A stretch of DNA of 64,000 nucleotides from Bacillus niameyensis. Lineage in GTDB: Bacteria; Bacillota; Bacilli; Bacillales; Bacillaceae_C. The stretch is from contig NZ_LN831197.1 of assembly GCF_001375535.1 (NCBI RefSeq), forward strand, positions 2,224,535 through 2,288,534, in the 5' to 3' direction. The notes beneath the pieces were generated by a model. It was not told the origin of the DNA. It did not search any database and worked only from the letters and a program-made list of their open reading frames with translations. The translations under genes were made by a program, and so were the position numbers. Shown here piece by piece: positions 37,746 to 45,899 of this stretch (position 1 is its first letter; the number at the start of each line of letters is the position of its first letter).

Positions 37746-38144
37746 TTATCGGATACTCAGTTCAGTAGTAACGATCTGATAAACTTCTTGAAATGATACT
37801 CCATGTTCTAAGGCAGCTTTTTTCACGTCCTCATATTCTGGAACTTGTCTAATCATTTCTCCATTATAAAAAGCTTGTTTCACTTGAATCATTCCATATG
37901 GCGTAGTGATTTTTGCGATTTTGCGATCCAATATTTCTCTAGTCCACGTACTTTTTCTAACTCCAAGTGTTGTTGTTTCAAGCAATAACACTTCCGTTAG
38001 ATGAGCTTCTTTTTCAGTGGGTGCCAGCACAGTAATAAGCGTTCCTGCCCGGTTCTTTTTCATAAAAACGGACGTGTAATAGACATCTAAAGCCCCTTCA
38101 GCTAGCAGCTTTTCCATGACAAATCCAAACTGTTCGCCTGTCAT
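37746..38144 (-). CDS. larC: LarC C-terminal part (LarC2)
   Basis: 132 residues from the first ATG, but homology-like sequence continues upstream in the same frame (NNRLETITILECQLDD) to the A10 run at 38191-38200. There a -1 shift from the LarC1 frame would join the two into one LarC of about 450 residues. LarC is the CTP-dependent nickel insertase that completes the nickel-pincer cofactor of lactate racemase-type enzymes. In Lactobacillus plantarum LarC is likewise made by frameshifting. Confidence 0.87.
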   Translation of the reverse strand: MTGEQFGFVMEKLLAEGALDVYYTSVFMKKNRAGTLITVLAPTEKEAHLTEVLLLETTTLGVRKSTWTREILDRKIAKITTPYGMIQVKQAFYNGEMIRQVPEYEDVKKAALEHGVSFQEVYQIVTTELSIR

Positions 38145-38179
38145 ATCATCAAGTTGGCATTCAAGAATCGTAATTGTTT

Positions 38180-39091
38180 CTAAACGGTTGTTTTTTTTTT
38201 CTCCAGTAACTCTCCAACTAACACTCGCAGTACATTAGGGCGCCCTGGAATATTTCGTGTCCCTGCTCCATAGCCAATTGAGCTCACTTTCATAGCGGGC
38301 ATTTTCCCAAATGAATCAGATTGACTTACAACAATACCTGCTCCAGTCGGTGTTGTTAATTCATATTGTAGGTCACTAGCGGCGATCGGAATATTTTTCA
38401 TCATTTCTAATGTCGCTGGTGCAGGCACAGGATAAATACCATGAGATATTTTAATTTGGCCCGAACCAAGTGGAACGTGAGACGTAATAATCTCTTCAAT
38501 CCCCAAGTCCTCTAAAGCGATCGCTGTTGCAATGATGTCGACGATCGAATCGACGGCACCTACCTCATGGAAGTGAACATCCTCAATCGACATATTATGA
38601 ATTTTCGCCTCTGCCTTCGCAATCGGAGCAAAAATATCTTTACTGCGGATTTTGACAGCTGGGTCCAGATCAGATTGCTCAATTAATTGAACAATGTCAG
38701 CATATCGGCTGTGGTGGTGATGCCCATGATCATGGTGATGATGATCATGAGAGTGAGAATGATGCTCGTGATCATGGTGTTGGTGAGCATGCGTATGAGT
38801 ATGATGCTCATGATCATGGTGTTGGTGAGCATGCGTATGAGTATGATGCTCGTGATCATGATCATGGTGTTGGTGCTGTTCATTTCCATGTTCTTCATCA
38901 AGAATGACATCAAATTTAACTGAGCTGATCCCTTCTTTAACCACCTTTTTTTGATTTAAAGTATAGCCATGAACATCTAGTTTTTTTAGTTCTGTTTCGA
39001 TCTTTTCAAAAGATGCCCCTGCATCAATTAATGCACCAACCATCATGTCACCGCTTATTCCGGAAAAACAATCAATATAAAGTACTTTCAT
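38180..39091 (-). CDS. larC: LarC N-terminal part (LarC1), His-rich
   Basis: A 303-residue frame ending LLEKKKTTV just after the A10 slippery run. The N-terminal YIDCFSGISGDM is the LarC signature. Residues about 70-130 are a histidine-rich insert built from repeated HHDHEHHTHTHAHQ units, presumably binding or storing nickel. ATG at 39091 follows AAAGGATG and lies two bases after the larB stop. A terminated LarC1 and a fused LarC could both be produced. Confidence 0.9.
   Translation of the reverse strand: MKVLYIDCFSGISGDMMVGALIDAGASFEKIETELKKLDVHGYTLNQKKVVKEGISSVKFDVILDEEHGNEQHQHHDHDHEHHTHTHAHQHHDHEHHTHTHAHQHHDHEHHSHSHDHHHHDHGHHHHSRYADIVQLIEQSDLDPAVKIRSKDIFAPIAKAEAKIHNMSIEDVHFHEVGAVDSIVDIIATAIALEDLGIEEIITSHVPLGSGQIKISHGIYPVPAPATLEMMKNIPIAASDLQYELTTPTGAGIVVSQSDSFGKMPAMKVSSIGYGAGTRNIPGRPNVLRVLVGELLEKKKTTV
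38191..38200 (-). other. A10 slippery site in larC
   Basis: The coding strand reads GAG then ten A then CAACC. The zero frame reaches TAG 10 bases later; a -1 shift on the A-run (GAG AAA AAA AAA AAC AAC CGT) continues into LarC2. Ribosomal slippage or polymerase slippage would both work. Confidence 0.8.
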
Positions 39092-39093
39092 AA

Positions 39094-39879
39094 CTAACAT
39101 CCTTTCATTGCTTTCTCAATTGTATTCGTTAATGTTCCTGCAAAATAGGCTGCACCAAATCCATTGTCGATATTGACGACAGACACTCCACTCGCACAAC
39201 TGCTAAGCATTGAAAGGAGTGCAGCTATACCATTCATACTTGCTCCATACCCAACACTTGTTGGTACCGCGACAACCGGCTTCGAAACAAGTCCGCCAAC
39301 GACACTGGCAAGAGCTCCTTCCATCCCGGCAACAACAATGACAACATTCGCCCCTTCAATCATTTCCAAATGATTTAGTAGCCGATGCAACCCAGCAACC
39401 CCAACATCATAAAGGCGTTCTACTTTATTCCCCATTAATTCAGCTGTAATGGCTGCTTCTTCGGCGACAGGGAGATCCGATGTTCCAGCACATACGACTG
39501 CAATATAGCCTTGTTTCCATTGTTCTTCGTAGTTTTTGGCAATCCAATGAAATGTTCGAGCTGCCTCGTCATATAAAAACTGCTCATTAGCATAACTTGT
39601 CTGAAGAGTTTTCAAAAGGATGTTAGCTTTTTCCTGACTAATTCTGGTAGCTAACACTTTCGAATGATATTGCATTAATTTTGAAAAAATTCCAGTGATC
39701 TGTTCAGCCGTTTTCCCCTCACCATAGATTACCTCTGGAAAGCCTGTCCGCTCTTCCCGCTGGAGGTCAAGCGTAGCAAAACCTAATGACTCATATGGTT
39801 TTAAGCCTTTTAAAGCCTCCTCTGCTGTGAGATTACCTTGTTCAACCATTTTTAAAATATGACTTAATTGATTCTGCAT
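39094..39879 (-). CDS. larB: LarB, pyridinium-3,5-biscarboxylic acid mononucleotide synthase
   Basis: 261 residues. It carboxylates nicotinic acid adenine dinucleotide in the first step of nickel-pincer cofactor synthesis. The AIR carboxylase-like C-terminal domain shows VVCAGTSDLPVAEEAA, GVAGLHRLL and VAVPTSVGYGAS. larE and larA are not in the window, so the pathway must be completed elsewhere. Confidence 0.92.
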   Translation of the reverse strand: MQNQLSHILKMVEQGNLTAEEALKGLKPYESLGFATLDLQREERTGFPEVIYGEGKTAEQITGIFSKLMQYHSKVLATRISQEKANILLKTLQTSYANEQFLYDEAARTFHWIAKNYEEQWKQGYIAVVCAGTSDLPVAEEAAITAELMGNKVERLYDVGVAGLHRLLNHLEMIEGANVVIVVAGMEGALASVVGGLVSKPVVAVPTSVGYGASMNGIAALLSMLSSCASGVSVVNIDNGFGAAYFAGTLTNTIEKAMKGC

Positions 39880-39924
39880 GTGGATACTCCCATTATCTCT
39901 GTTATTTTTATATAGCCCCGCTCC

Positions 39925-39965
39925 CAGTGACTAACAAACTTTTAGCTTCTATCGGCGGCAGGAAA
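39925..39965 (-). repeat. foldback element remnant
   Basis: The minus strand reads GAAGCTAAAAGTTTGTTAGTCACTGGGAGC, close to the 3' arm of the foldback element (GAAGCTGAAAGTTTGCTAGTCGCTG). The 5' arm is gone. It lies between glycerate kinase and larB. Confidence 0.55.
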
Positions 39966-40020
39966 TTATGGTCCTATAATTCCTTCACTCGCTCATATTA
40001 TAATAATGTTTGCACTTCGC

Positions 40021-41166
40021 TTAATGAGCGTTTCTGCTCTTCGCAAAATATGTACGACAAACTTGTTCAGCTGCATGTTCTAGTAAAATCTCCGCATTTT
40101 CCATAGCTTCATCTAAGGATATTGGGCGATTGAGAATACTGTATACGCCGATTACTCCATACGGATATAAGTTCTCGATATTATTACCAACTGAACCCGC
40201 AAGGATAATCGTTGGGACTCCTTTCTTTTGAGCAACCTGAGCAACTCCCATCGGCGTTTTACCATAAGCTGTTTGGAAATCAACTTGTCCTTCGCCCGTA
40301 ATGACTAAATCTGCCCTCTCTATATGTTCCTCTAGTTTCGCATATTCCAAGACAACATCAACGCCACGTTCCGTTTCTGATGGGAAGAAGGCTTGAAAGG
40401 CTCCGCCAATTCCCCCAGCAGCACCCGCTCCCGCTAAATCATGAAGACGAATGACTGTATGCTGCTTAACTAGATCCGCATAGTGAGTAAGATTGCGATC
40501 TAACTCTTCAACCATTTGTTCCGTTGCTCCTTTTTGCGGACCATAAACATATGAAGCACCGTTGTCACCAACAAGTGGGTTTTCCACATCAGAAGCAATT
40601 AGAAAAATACTTTCTCTAATTCTCGGGTCAAAGTTTTCAAGATTGATAGATTCAATACGACCTAATTCCCCGCCGCCAAAGCCGATTTCCTCACCCGACT
40701 GATCTTTAAATTCTATTCCAAGCGCCTGAAGCATGCCAACACCACCATCATTTGTGGCTGATCCGCCGAGACCCAAAATAAACTTTCGATAACCGTCATC
40801 CAATGCTTGTTTTATTAATTGGCCTGTACCGTATGTAGTTGTTTTGAGTGGATTACGTTCATCGGGATGAATCAAATCAATCCCCGAAGCACTTGCCACT
40901 TCAATCACACATGTCACTCCATCGCCGAGCACTCCATATTGAGCTGCAACACTTTGCCCTAGTGGACCCGTGACCTGGACTTCAACTAAATGCCCATTGG
41001 TCGCAGCCACTAAATTTTCACTTGTCCCCTCTCCACCATCTGCAACAGGGACAAGAACCGTCTCTGCTTCAGGAAACGCCGTTTTAATTCCTCGTTCAAT
41101 GGCAAGTGCTGCTTGTTTTGCCGTGACACTTCCTTTAAACGAATCAGGCGCAATCACAATTTTCAC
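40021..41166 (-). CDS. glycerate kinase (GlxK/GarK family)
   Basis: 381 residues. It phosphorylates D-glycerate with ATP. Signature segments are KIVIAPDSFKGSVTAKQAA at the N-terminus, VPVADGGEGT, GLGGSATNDGG and GEGQVDFQTAYGKTP. GTG at 41166 is chosen because AGGAGAG lies seven bases upstream; the upstream ATG at 41196 adds an acidic leader absent from the family. Confidence 0.93.
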   Translation of the reverse strand: MKIVIAPDSFKGSVTAKQAALAIERGIKTAFPEAETVLVPVADGGEGTSENLVAATNGHLVEVQVTGPLGQSVAAQYGVLGDGVTCVIEVASASGIDLIHPDERNPLKTTTYGTGQLIKQALDDGYRKFILGLGGSATNDGGVGMLQALGIEFKDQSGEEIGFGGGELGRIESINLENFDPRIRESIFLIASDVENPLVGDNGASYVYGPQKGATEQMVEELDRNLTHYADLVKQHTVIRLHDLAGAGAAGGIGGAFQAFFPSETERGVDVVLEYAKLEEHIERADLVITGEGQVDFQTAYGKTPMGVAQVAQKKGVPTIILAGSVGNNIENLYPYGVIGVYSILNRPISLDEAMENAEILLEHAAEQVCRTYFAKSRNAH

Positions 41167-41228
41167 ATTCCCACTCTCCTCTGAATCCGTTTCCATTATA
41201 TTGTTAAAATAAATATATCATAAAAGCG

Positions 41229-41248
41229 GTGCCTGGCACGCCCCGTTT
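41229..41248. repeat. GTGCCTGGCAC repeat copy A
   Basis: GGTGCCTGGCACGCCCCGTT, with a palindromic core GTGCC-T-GGCAC, in the gap upstream of glycerate kinase. The same core recurs near 45.76 and 47.50 kb. Confidence 0.7.
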
Positions 41249-41389
41249 GATTAAAAGGAAAAGGTAATAATATTATAAGAAAATAAGAGTGGCTCATTTA
41301 TTTGTTACACTGCTTCCCTCTTAAATAACCAAGCTTAAACATTATTAATAACTACACTTCTTTCGTATAATGAACTGAAGTTCTGCCAT

Positions 41390-42679
41390 TCATTTTAAAA
41401 TCCCCCGAATACGAAGTTTTTCAGTAATTTGCTCCAAACTAATCCCATACAGTCGCGCAATATCTTGTGCATAGCTTAGTCCTTGTGGCGGTGAAGGGGT
41501 TATTTTGTATGTTCGTTTTCCTGTACTGTCTTTGCTTAACTCATGCCGCTCCACCCCTGCAACCATACTAATTAATCGGGAATCACTCTCCGGAAATTCA
41601 GAGTTAATGATGTCAATATTGGCAGCTAACTCATGAAAATGAGTAGCGAAAACTGTTCTACAACCAATTATTACAATCCCTTTAATAATATCTTCAGCTA
41701 AATATAAACCTTCTCCTGGACTAGTACTAGAGAATGATTCATTCAAAAGAATGAGGCTATACGGAGTAGCCCTCTCAAAAACTCCGGCCAATCGTTGAGA
41801 TTTTTCTCCTAATCTTCCATTTTTAACATCTGGTGTCTCTTCCTCATTGAAATGGGTACAAATCCAGTCCACCGGGCTAATGGCGGCAGAACTTCCGGGA
41901 ATGTATAGCCCTGCCTGAAACAGTAACTGCGCTAAACCAATTGACCGGGTGTATGTAGTCTTTCCCCCTTGATTGGGTCCTGTCAAAATAAACACTCTAC
42001 CATTAGGTCCAAATTCGATGTCATTTCCTACGATTCTTTGATTTAGGTTAATTCCAGCTATATACATCCCATCCATGGCCAGTATCATATCTCTTAAATT
42101 TTCAATCTTGCATTCTCTATTTTCCTTTGGCAATACGATAGGCTTACACATGGAAAGTCCTGATGAAGTAAGCTTTTGAATCCATTTGGAAGCACCAATA
42201 TAAAAACTTATTTCAAAAGCCAAACTCGATAGGGAAAGAGAATGAAAGCGAGTGTATTGTCGAATAGCTGCACCTATTGGTAATACTGCCTCACTAAATA
42301 TATCTTCAAGTTCTCTAAATAATGTGCTTTCAAACGCCGGCTTGTTTAAAAAACGTTGAAATTGAGAAACGCCTCGAACTTTCTCGTCAGCTGATTTAAG
42401 CCCTAAAAAATTTGAAAGTACGGAAGGCTTTTTATACGGTTTGGATTCAATTGATAAAAATACAGCTTCGACTGGCTTTAGCGTTTGATCCAGATTAATC
42501 CCTATTGTTACGAAGGACATATTTTGGAGCTGATTTTTAAACTTTGGAATGTCTCTTTTCAATGACTGATACGTTTGATCTTCCATGGTTTCTTCGATAT
42601 AGCTGACCAATTGGAGCAATCCCTTAGATTTCAATCCACTTTTATATTGGCGGAAAATAGAGTCTAATTCTCCATACAC
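41390..42679 (-). pseudogene. MutS-family ATPase, C-terminal part (split gene)
   Basis: 429 codons from a GTG inside the preceding frame. Walker A GPNQGGKTT (about 236-244), Walker B SLILLNESFSST and the FATHFHELA switch identify a MutS domain V ATPase, with the lever/core region before it. No mismatch-recognition domain is present, as in stand-alone MutS-like proteins. The N-terminal part lies in the frame at 42664-43008. One shift near 42670 would join them, so it is probably a disrupted gene, though coupled translation is possible. Confidence 0.75.
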
Positions 42680-43008
42680 TCTACAAATATATATAACTTT
42701 TCAAGTTGCCAAGCTATTTTTCGAAATTGATCCGCACCCAATGAATATACGTCAAATTTATCATCCTCAAGTTTTTGTATAATCGGCAACACCTTTTCTA
42801 ACCTTTGAATCAAACCTGGATGACTTAAAAAGTCTTCCATAATATCCAATCGGTATTTGATTACTTTTGGCTCATCGCATAGATCACAAATAAGACTTAT
42901 TATGTCATTTCGATATGTATCATTTATACAAATTTCATTTACAATTTGATCTACACCTAAATTTTTCATGTAAGAATCGTCTATGGCTTTTTTTGAATCG
43001 GCATACAT
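42664..43008 (-). pseudogene. MutS-family protein, N-terminal fragment (split gene)
   Basis: 114 codons ending LEKLYIFVECMEN. The other frame continues naturally as VYGELDSIF. Upstream of its ATG the frame stays open to a TAA at 43074 and reads VYLEVNDSIQLLWPSNLSKE, which looks like coding sequence without a start. The 5' end may therefore be damaged as well. Confidence 0.65.
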
Positions 43009-43189
43009 TTCTTTACTAAGATTTGATGGCCATAGTAATTGTATTGAATCATTTACTTCTAAATATACGAATTACAAATAATCAAACCCCACCGATTTTT
43101 TATGCAAAAATAAAAGGTAATAGGATAACGCATGTTACTTTGAGAAGTATTAAATGATAAAGCAATATATACAACGAAAATTAGCAATG

Positions 43190-43573
43190 TTATTTTTGGA
43201 TGTCCTCAAAAAAAATAATTTTATTCCCGAATGGGTCCCAAACGCAAACCTCCCGAGAATTCCACGGGGTTGTTTCAATCCCAGGACGCGCATACTTGTA
43301 TTTCTTTGATATAAGGGTTGAATGGAGTAACTCTAAATTCTCTACTTCAATTCTTATAGCACCACCCGGACAGCAATCTCCATGATGTTCTGAAAGATGA
43401 ATAATACAATTCCCATAAGAAATTTGCATGTATAAAGGTAGATCATCTTCAAATCGATGTTCCATATCCAATGTAAATCCCAAAAATTCTAAATAAAATT
43501 CTTTTGCTTTCTCCTCGTTAAAAATGCGGAATATTGGTGTAATTCCTTTCAAAGTTATTTCAGATGTACTCAT
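43190..43573 (-). CDS. VOC family protein (glyoxalase/bleomycin-resistance type)
   Basis: 127-residue vicinal-oxygen-chelate fold with paired beta-alpha-beta modules. Conserved are the helix KEFYLEFLGFTLDME, HLSEHHGDC and the closing VWDPFGNKIIFFE. The ATG at 43573 starts MSTSEITLKG. Relatives confer bleomycin resistance or are uncharacterised; the substrate is unclear. Confidence 0.82.
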   Translation of the reverse strand: MSTSEITLKGITPIFRIFNEEKAKEFYLEFLGFTLDMEHRFEDDLPLYMQISYGNCIIHLSEHHGDCCPGGAIRIEVENLELLHSTLISKKYKYARPGIETTPWNSREVCVWDPFGNKIIFFEDIQK

Positions 43574-43668
43574 TACATACTCACCCTTCCTCACTTTTTA
43601 TTACTAAGTAATTCCTTTTATTATTCAAGGTAGACCAGAAGGCGTCAGACCTTAAGTTTCCTTTAGGA

Positions 43669-44579
43669 TTACCTAGAAAGATCTGTTACCCAGTCTTTTA
43701 TTGATTTTTCCAAACGTTGAACTGAATGGATCACATTATTATTACGGCGAATTTTTATTAGATTCATAGAATGGATTAGAGAGTAGAAATCTATTATTTT
43801 CCGCTGTTCATTTGTAATTCCCCAATAACGGCAAAGTTCCTCAACATAGAATAGGGAATCATTTCCTATGTCAGCAATGATCGTTGCTTGCGTTAGTCCT
43901 AGCATATTTAGAGGATCACCATAACAAACCCAATCAAGGTCAATAACACCTTGGAATTTCCCTTTAACATCATGACATTTTTAATTGTAATATCGTCTAA
44001 AAAACAGACAGGCTTTATTTGTTCAAAATAACTTTACAAGATTTCGGTCTGTTTTTTAATAGCTTTTATACCATTTTCACCTACAACATCTTTTATTTCT
44101 GGAAGTCCACATTGTATGTCCCATTCAATGTACTCACTCCACGTTTGTGAGTTTGCTTTTTTATTAATTGGTGCAAAACCATATCCTTCACCTGATGGTA
44201 ATGTTGAAACCCTTTTTTGAATGGAAACAATGTTCCTTGCTAATTCAGATATTTGTTCAACGCTCATCACAGATAAAACAAAACGAAGATCCCTTCCGAG
44301 TATTTTATCCAATAATATAAAGGCAAATGGATATTTTTCCTTTGTCACATCTGCATAAATAACTGCTGGGACAGGTATCCCTAATTGCGACAAAATTTCA
44401 ATGTTATCTTTTGTCCCTTCAAGTGGTTGCTTCAGCTCATTCGCCCGAAAAATCACCTTTTTATCAGGCATTCGTACTTCATAAACTGTATTCATCTCAC
44501 CATAAGTCATTTTATTTATTTCCAACGGCTGATATCCCAAAATAGAAAATACAATTTCACCAACCAATGTTTGATTCAT
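43669..44579 (-). pseudogene. broken aminoglycoside phosphotransferase-family gene
   Basis: The first 181 codons (44034-44579) give the APH/choline-kinase N-lobe. Coding then continues in another frame as YFEQIKPVCFLDDITIKN, and in a third as KGKFQGVIDLDWVCYGDPLN, ending in the frame at 43669-43905. The DxxxKN-like catalytic and DLDW metal segments are recognisable. At least two frameshifts separate the parts, so no full-length kinase can be made without correction. Confidence 0.8.
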
Positions 44580-44874
44580 TTAATGCCACCTTTATATTTT
44601 TTCCACTATCATCTTTTCCTATCTCCTTACTTCAACAAAAAAGACCCTTCTCCTTCGTAAAATAAACCTTTTAGCAATCGCATTGTTCACGACATCAGGT
44701 GCATTTGGGTAATAATATTTATTTACAGATAGCTCCTGCAATGTCTAAAATCTAAATCGGGTTTCTTATTCATCTATGAATCCTCCAAAGTAAATTTATG
44801 TAGATTGCTTTTCTATTAAAGTATAGTTATAGTAATTAATGATAGAATTTTCAAATATTATGGAGGTTGGCTGA

Positions 44875-45216
44875 ATGCTTTGGAAAACCTTACCTCATTG
44901 GTTTTGGGTTTTATATTATTTATTTTTCCTAGCAACATTAGGAGCCGCGATATTTAGTATTGTGAAAAATAAAGGAAAAGTAATGGCCTTTATAGCGATT
45001 ATATTCACAGTAAGCATTCCTATAATCTCTCTTATCAACAGTATAGGCAGAGCAGAAGGATCGAATGAATTTGAACATTTGGTGAGTCAATTGCAACAGG
45101 GTGCTGTCTGGTCTGTTTTTACTGCAATAGGGTATTTATTTTTGTTAGTATGGTGGGTTTTATTTTTGTTAGTATGGTGGGTTTTATTTTTGCAAAAAAA
45201 ATTTTCAACAAAATAA
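44875..45216 (+). CDS. uncharacterised membrane protein (113 residues)
   Basis: Three hydrophobic segments (about 8-30, 35-55, 78-108). ATG follows TGGAGG. The last segment contains an exact in-frame duplication of LLVWWVLF from a 24-bp tandem repeat. The stop codon lies in the stem of the downstream hairpin. No family recognised. Confidence 0.65.
   Translation: MLWKTLPHWFWVLYYLFFLATLGAAIFSIVKNKGKVMAFIAIIFTVSIPIISLINSIGRAEGSNEFEHLVSQLQQGAVWSVFTAIGYLFLLVWWVLFLLVWWVLFLQKKFSTK
45142..45189 (+). repeat. 24-bp tandem duplication
   Basis: TTGTTAGTATGGTGGGTTTT with its ATTT tail occurs twice in direct succession inside the membrane protein gene, adding eight residues in frame. It looks like a recent slippage event. 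Confidence 0.85.
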
Positions 45217-45251
45217 GCGTAAATCCTATTTAGATTAACGCTTATTTTGTT
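45207..45251. terminator. bidirectional terminator between convergent genes
   Basis: AACAAAATAAGCGT pairs exactly with ACGCTTATTTTGTT. Confidence 0.85.
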
Positions 45252-45265
45252 GAAATTTGTATGTA

Positions 45266-45664
45266 TTATTTAGGTAGATCAAGCTGCCAAGATACTCCGA
45301 AACGGTCGTTTATCCAGCCAAACTTCTTACTGAAACCATAATCACCAATTGGCATTAAGGCCTGTCCACCATCCAACAATTTTTGGTAAAGATTATCGAT
45401 TTCCTCTTCGTTATCGCAAGTAACATATATTGAAAATGAAGGTGTGAAGGAAAATTGATGTTTTATATTACTGTCAATACACATGAATTCCTGCCCTTTT
45501 AAGGAAAAAGAAGCTTTCATCACAGTTCCTTCTTCCCCAGCTTCATTAGCCCCATATCGAATTATATTAGTAATTTGAGAATCCTTCATAAGGGAAGTAT
45601 AAAAATTCATTGCTTCTTCTGCCTTGCCGTCTTGAAACATTAAAAATGGGATTATTCTCGACAT
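45266..45664 (-). CDS. PhnB-like VOC family protein
   Basis: 132 residues starting MSRIIPFLMFQDGKAEEAM with a C-terminal FGWINDRFGVSWQLDLP, the pattern of the PhnB/3-demethylubiquinone-methyltransferase-like group. No enzymatic role is established. Confidence 0.87.
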   Translation of the reverse strand: MSRIIPFLMFQDGKAEEAMNFYTSLMKDSQITNIIRYGANEAGEEGTVMKASFSLKGQEFMCIDSNIKHQFSFTPSFSIYVTCDNEEEIDNLYQKLLDGGQALMPIGDYGFSKKFGWINDRFGVSWQLDLPK

Positions 45665-45750
45665 TCTTATCTACCTTTCAATTGAAGATATATTTTCATT
45701 TCTTTATATTTTGACCTAATCAGAACACGTTATCAAATCACAATCCCTTT

Positions 45751-45793
45751 AAAATTCGACACGTGACAGGCACGCCCCGCTTTCTGTCGAATA
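45751..45793. repeat. GTGCCTGGCAC repeat copy B
   Basis: ACAGGCACGCCCCGCTTTC followed by TGTCGAATAGA, with ATTCGACA on the left as an inverted partner of TGTCGAAT. It ends about 15 bp before the sulP -35. Confidence 0.7.
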
Positions 45794-45808
45794 GACTTCT
45801 ATGGAATA

Positions 45809-45837
45809 TTGATTTTTCTGTATTTTTGTGTTATAAT
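45809..45837 (+). promoter_or_regulatory. sigma-A promoter of the SulP gene
   Basis: TTGATT, 17-bp spacer and a perfect TATAAT, about 60 bp before the TTG start. Confidence 0.8.
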
Positions 45838-45899
45838 ACCTATAGATTATGTAAACTTAATGGAGTAGTAAAAAATATAAAATTCGAGGTGAAGTCAAT

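Noticed and set aside
38680-38890. Non-coding tandem repeat
   Set aside because: The repeats stay in frame in LarC1 and encode histidine-rich sequence, so they are part of the gene.
38687-38923. Reading frames of Met/Val/Ile-rich peptides on both strands in larC
   Set aside because: They are shadows of the histidine-codon repeats (CAT/CAC) in LarC1 and show no ribosome site or sensible protein.
44661-44874. Short minus-strand frames (MNKKPDLDFRHCRSYL; LQELSVNKYYYPNAPD)
   Set aside because: Two overlapping fragments in different frames, only one with a ribosome site; too short and unsupported to call. They may be debris of a lost gene.
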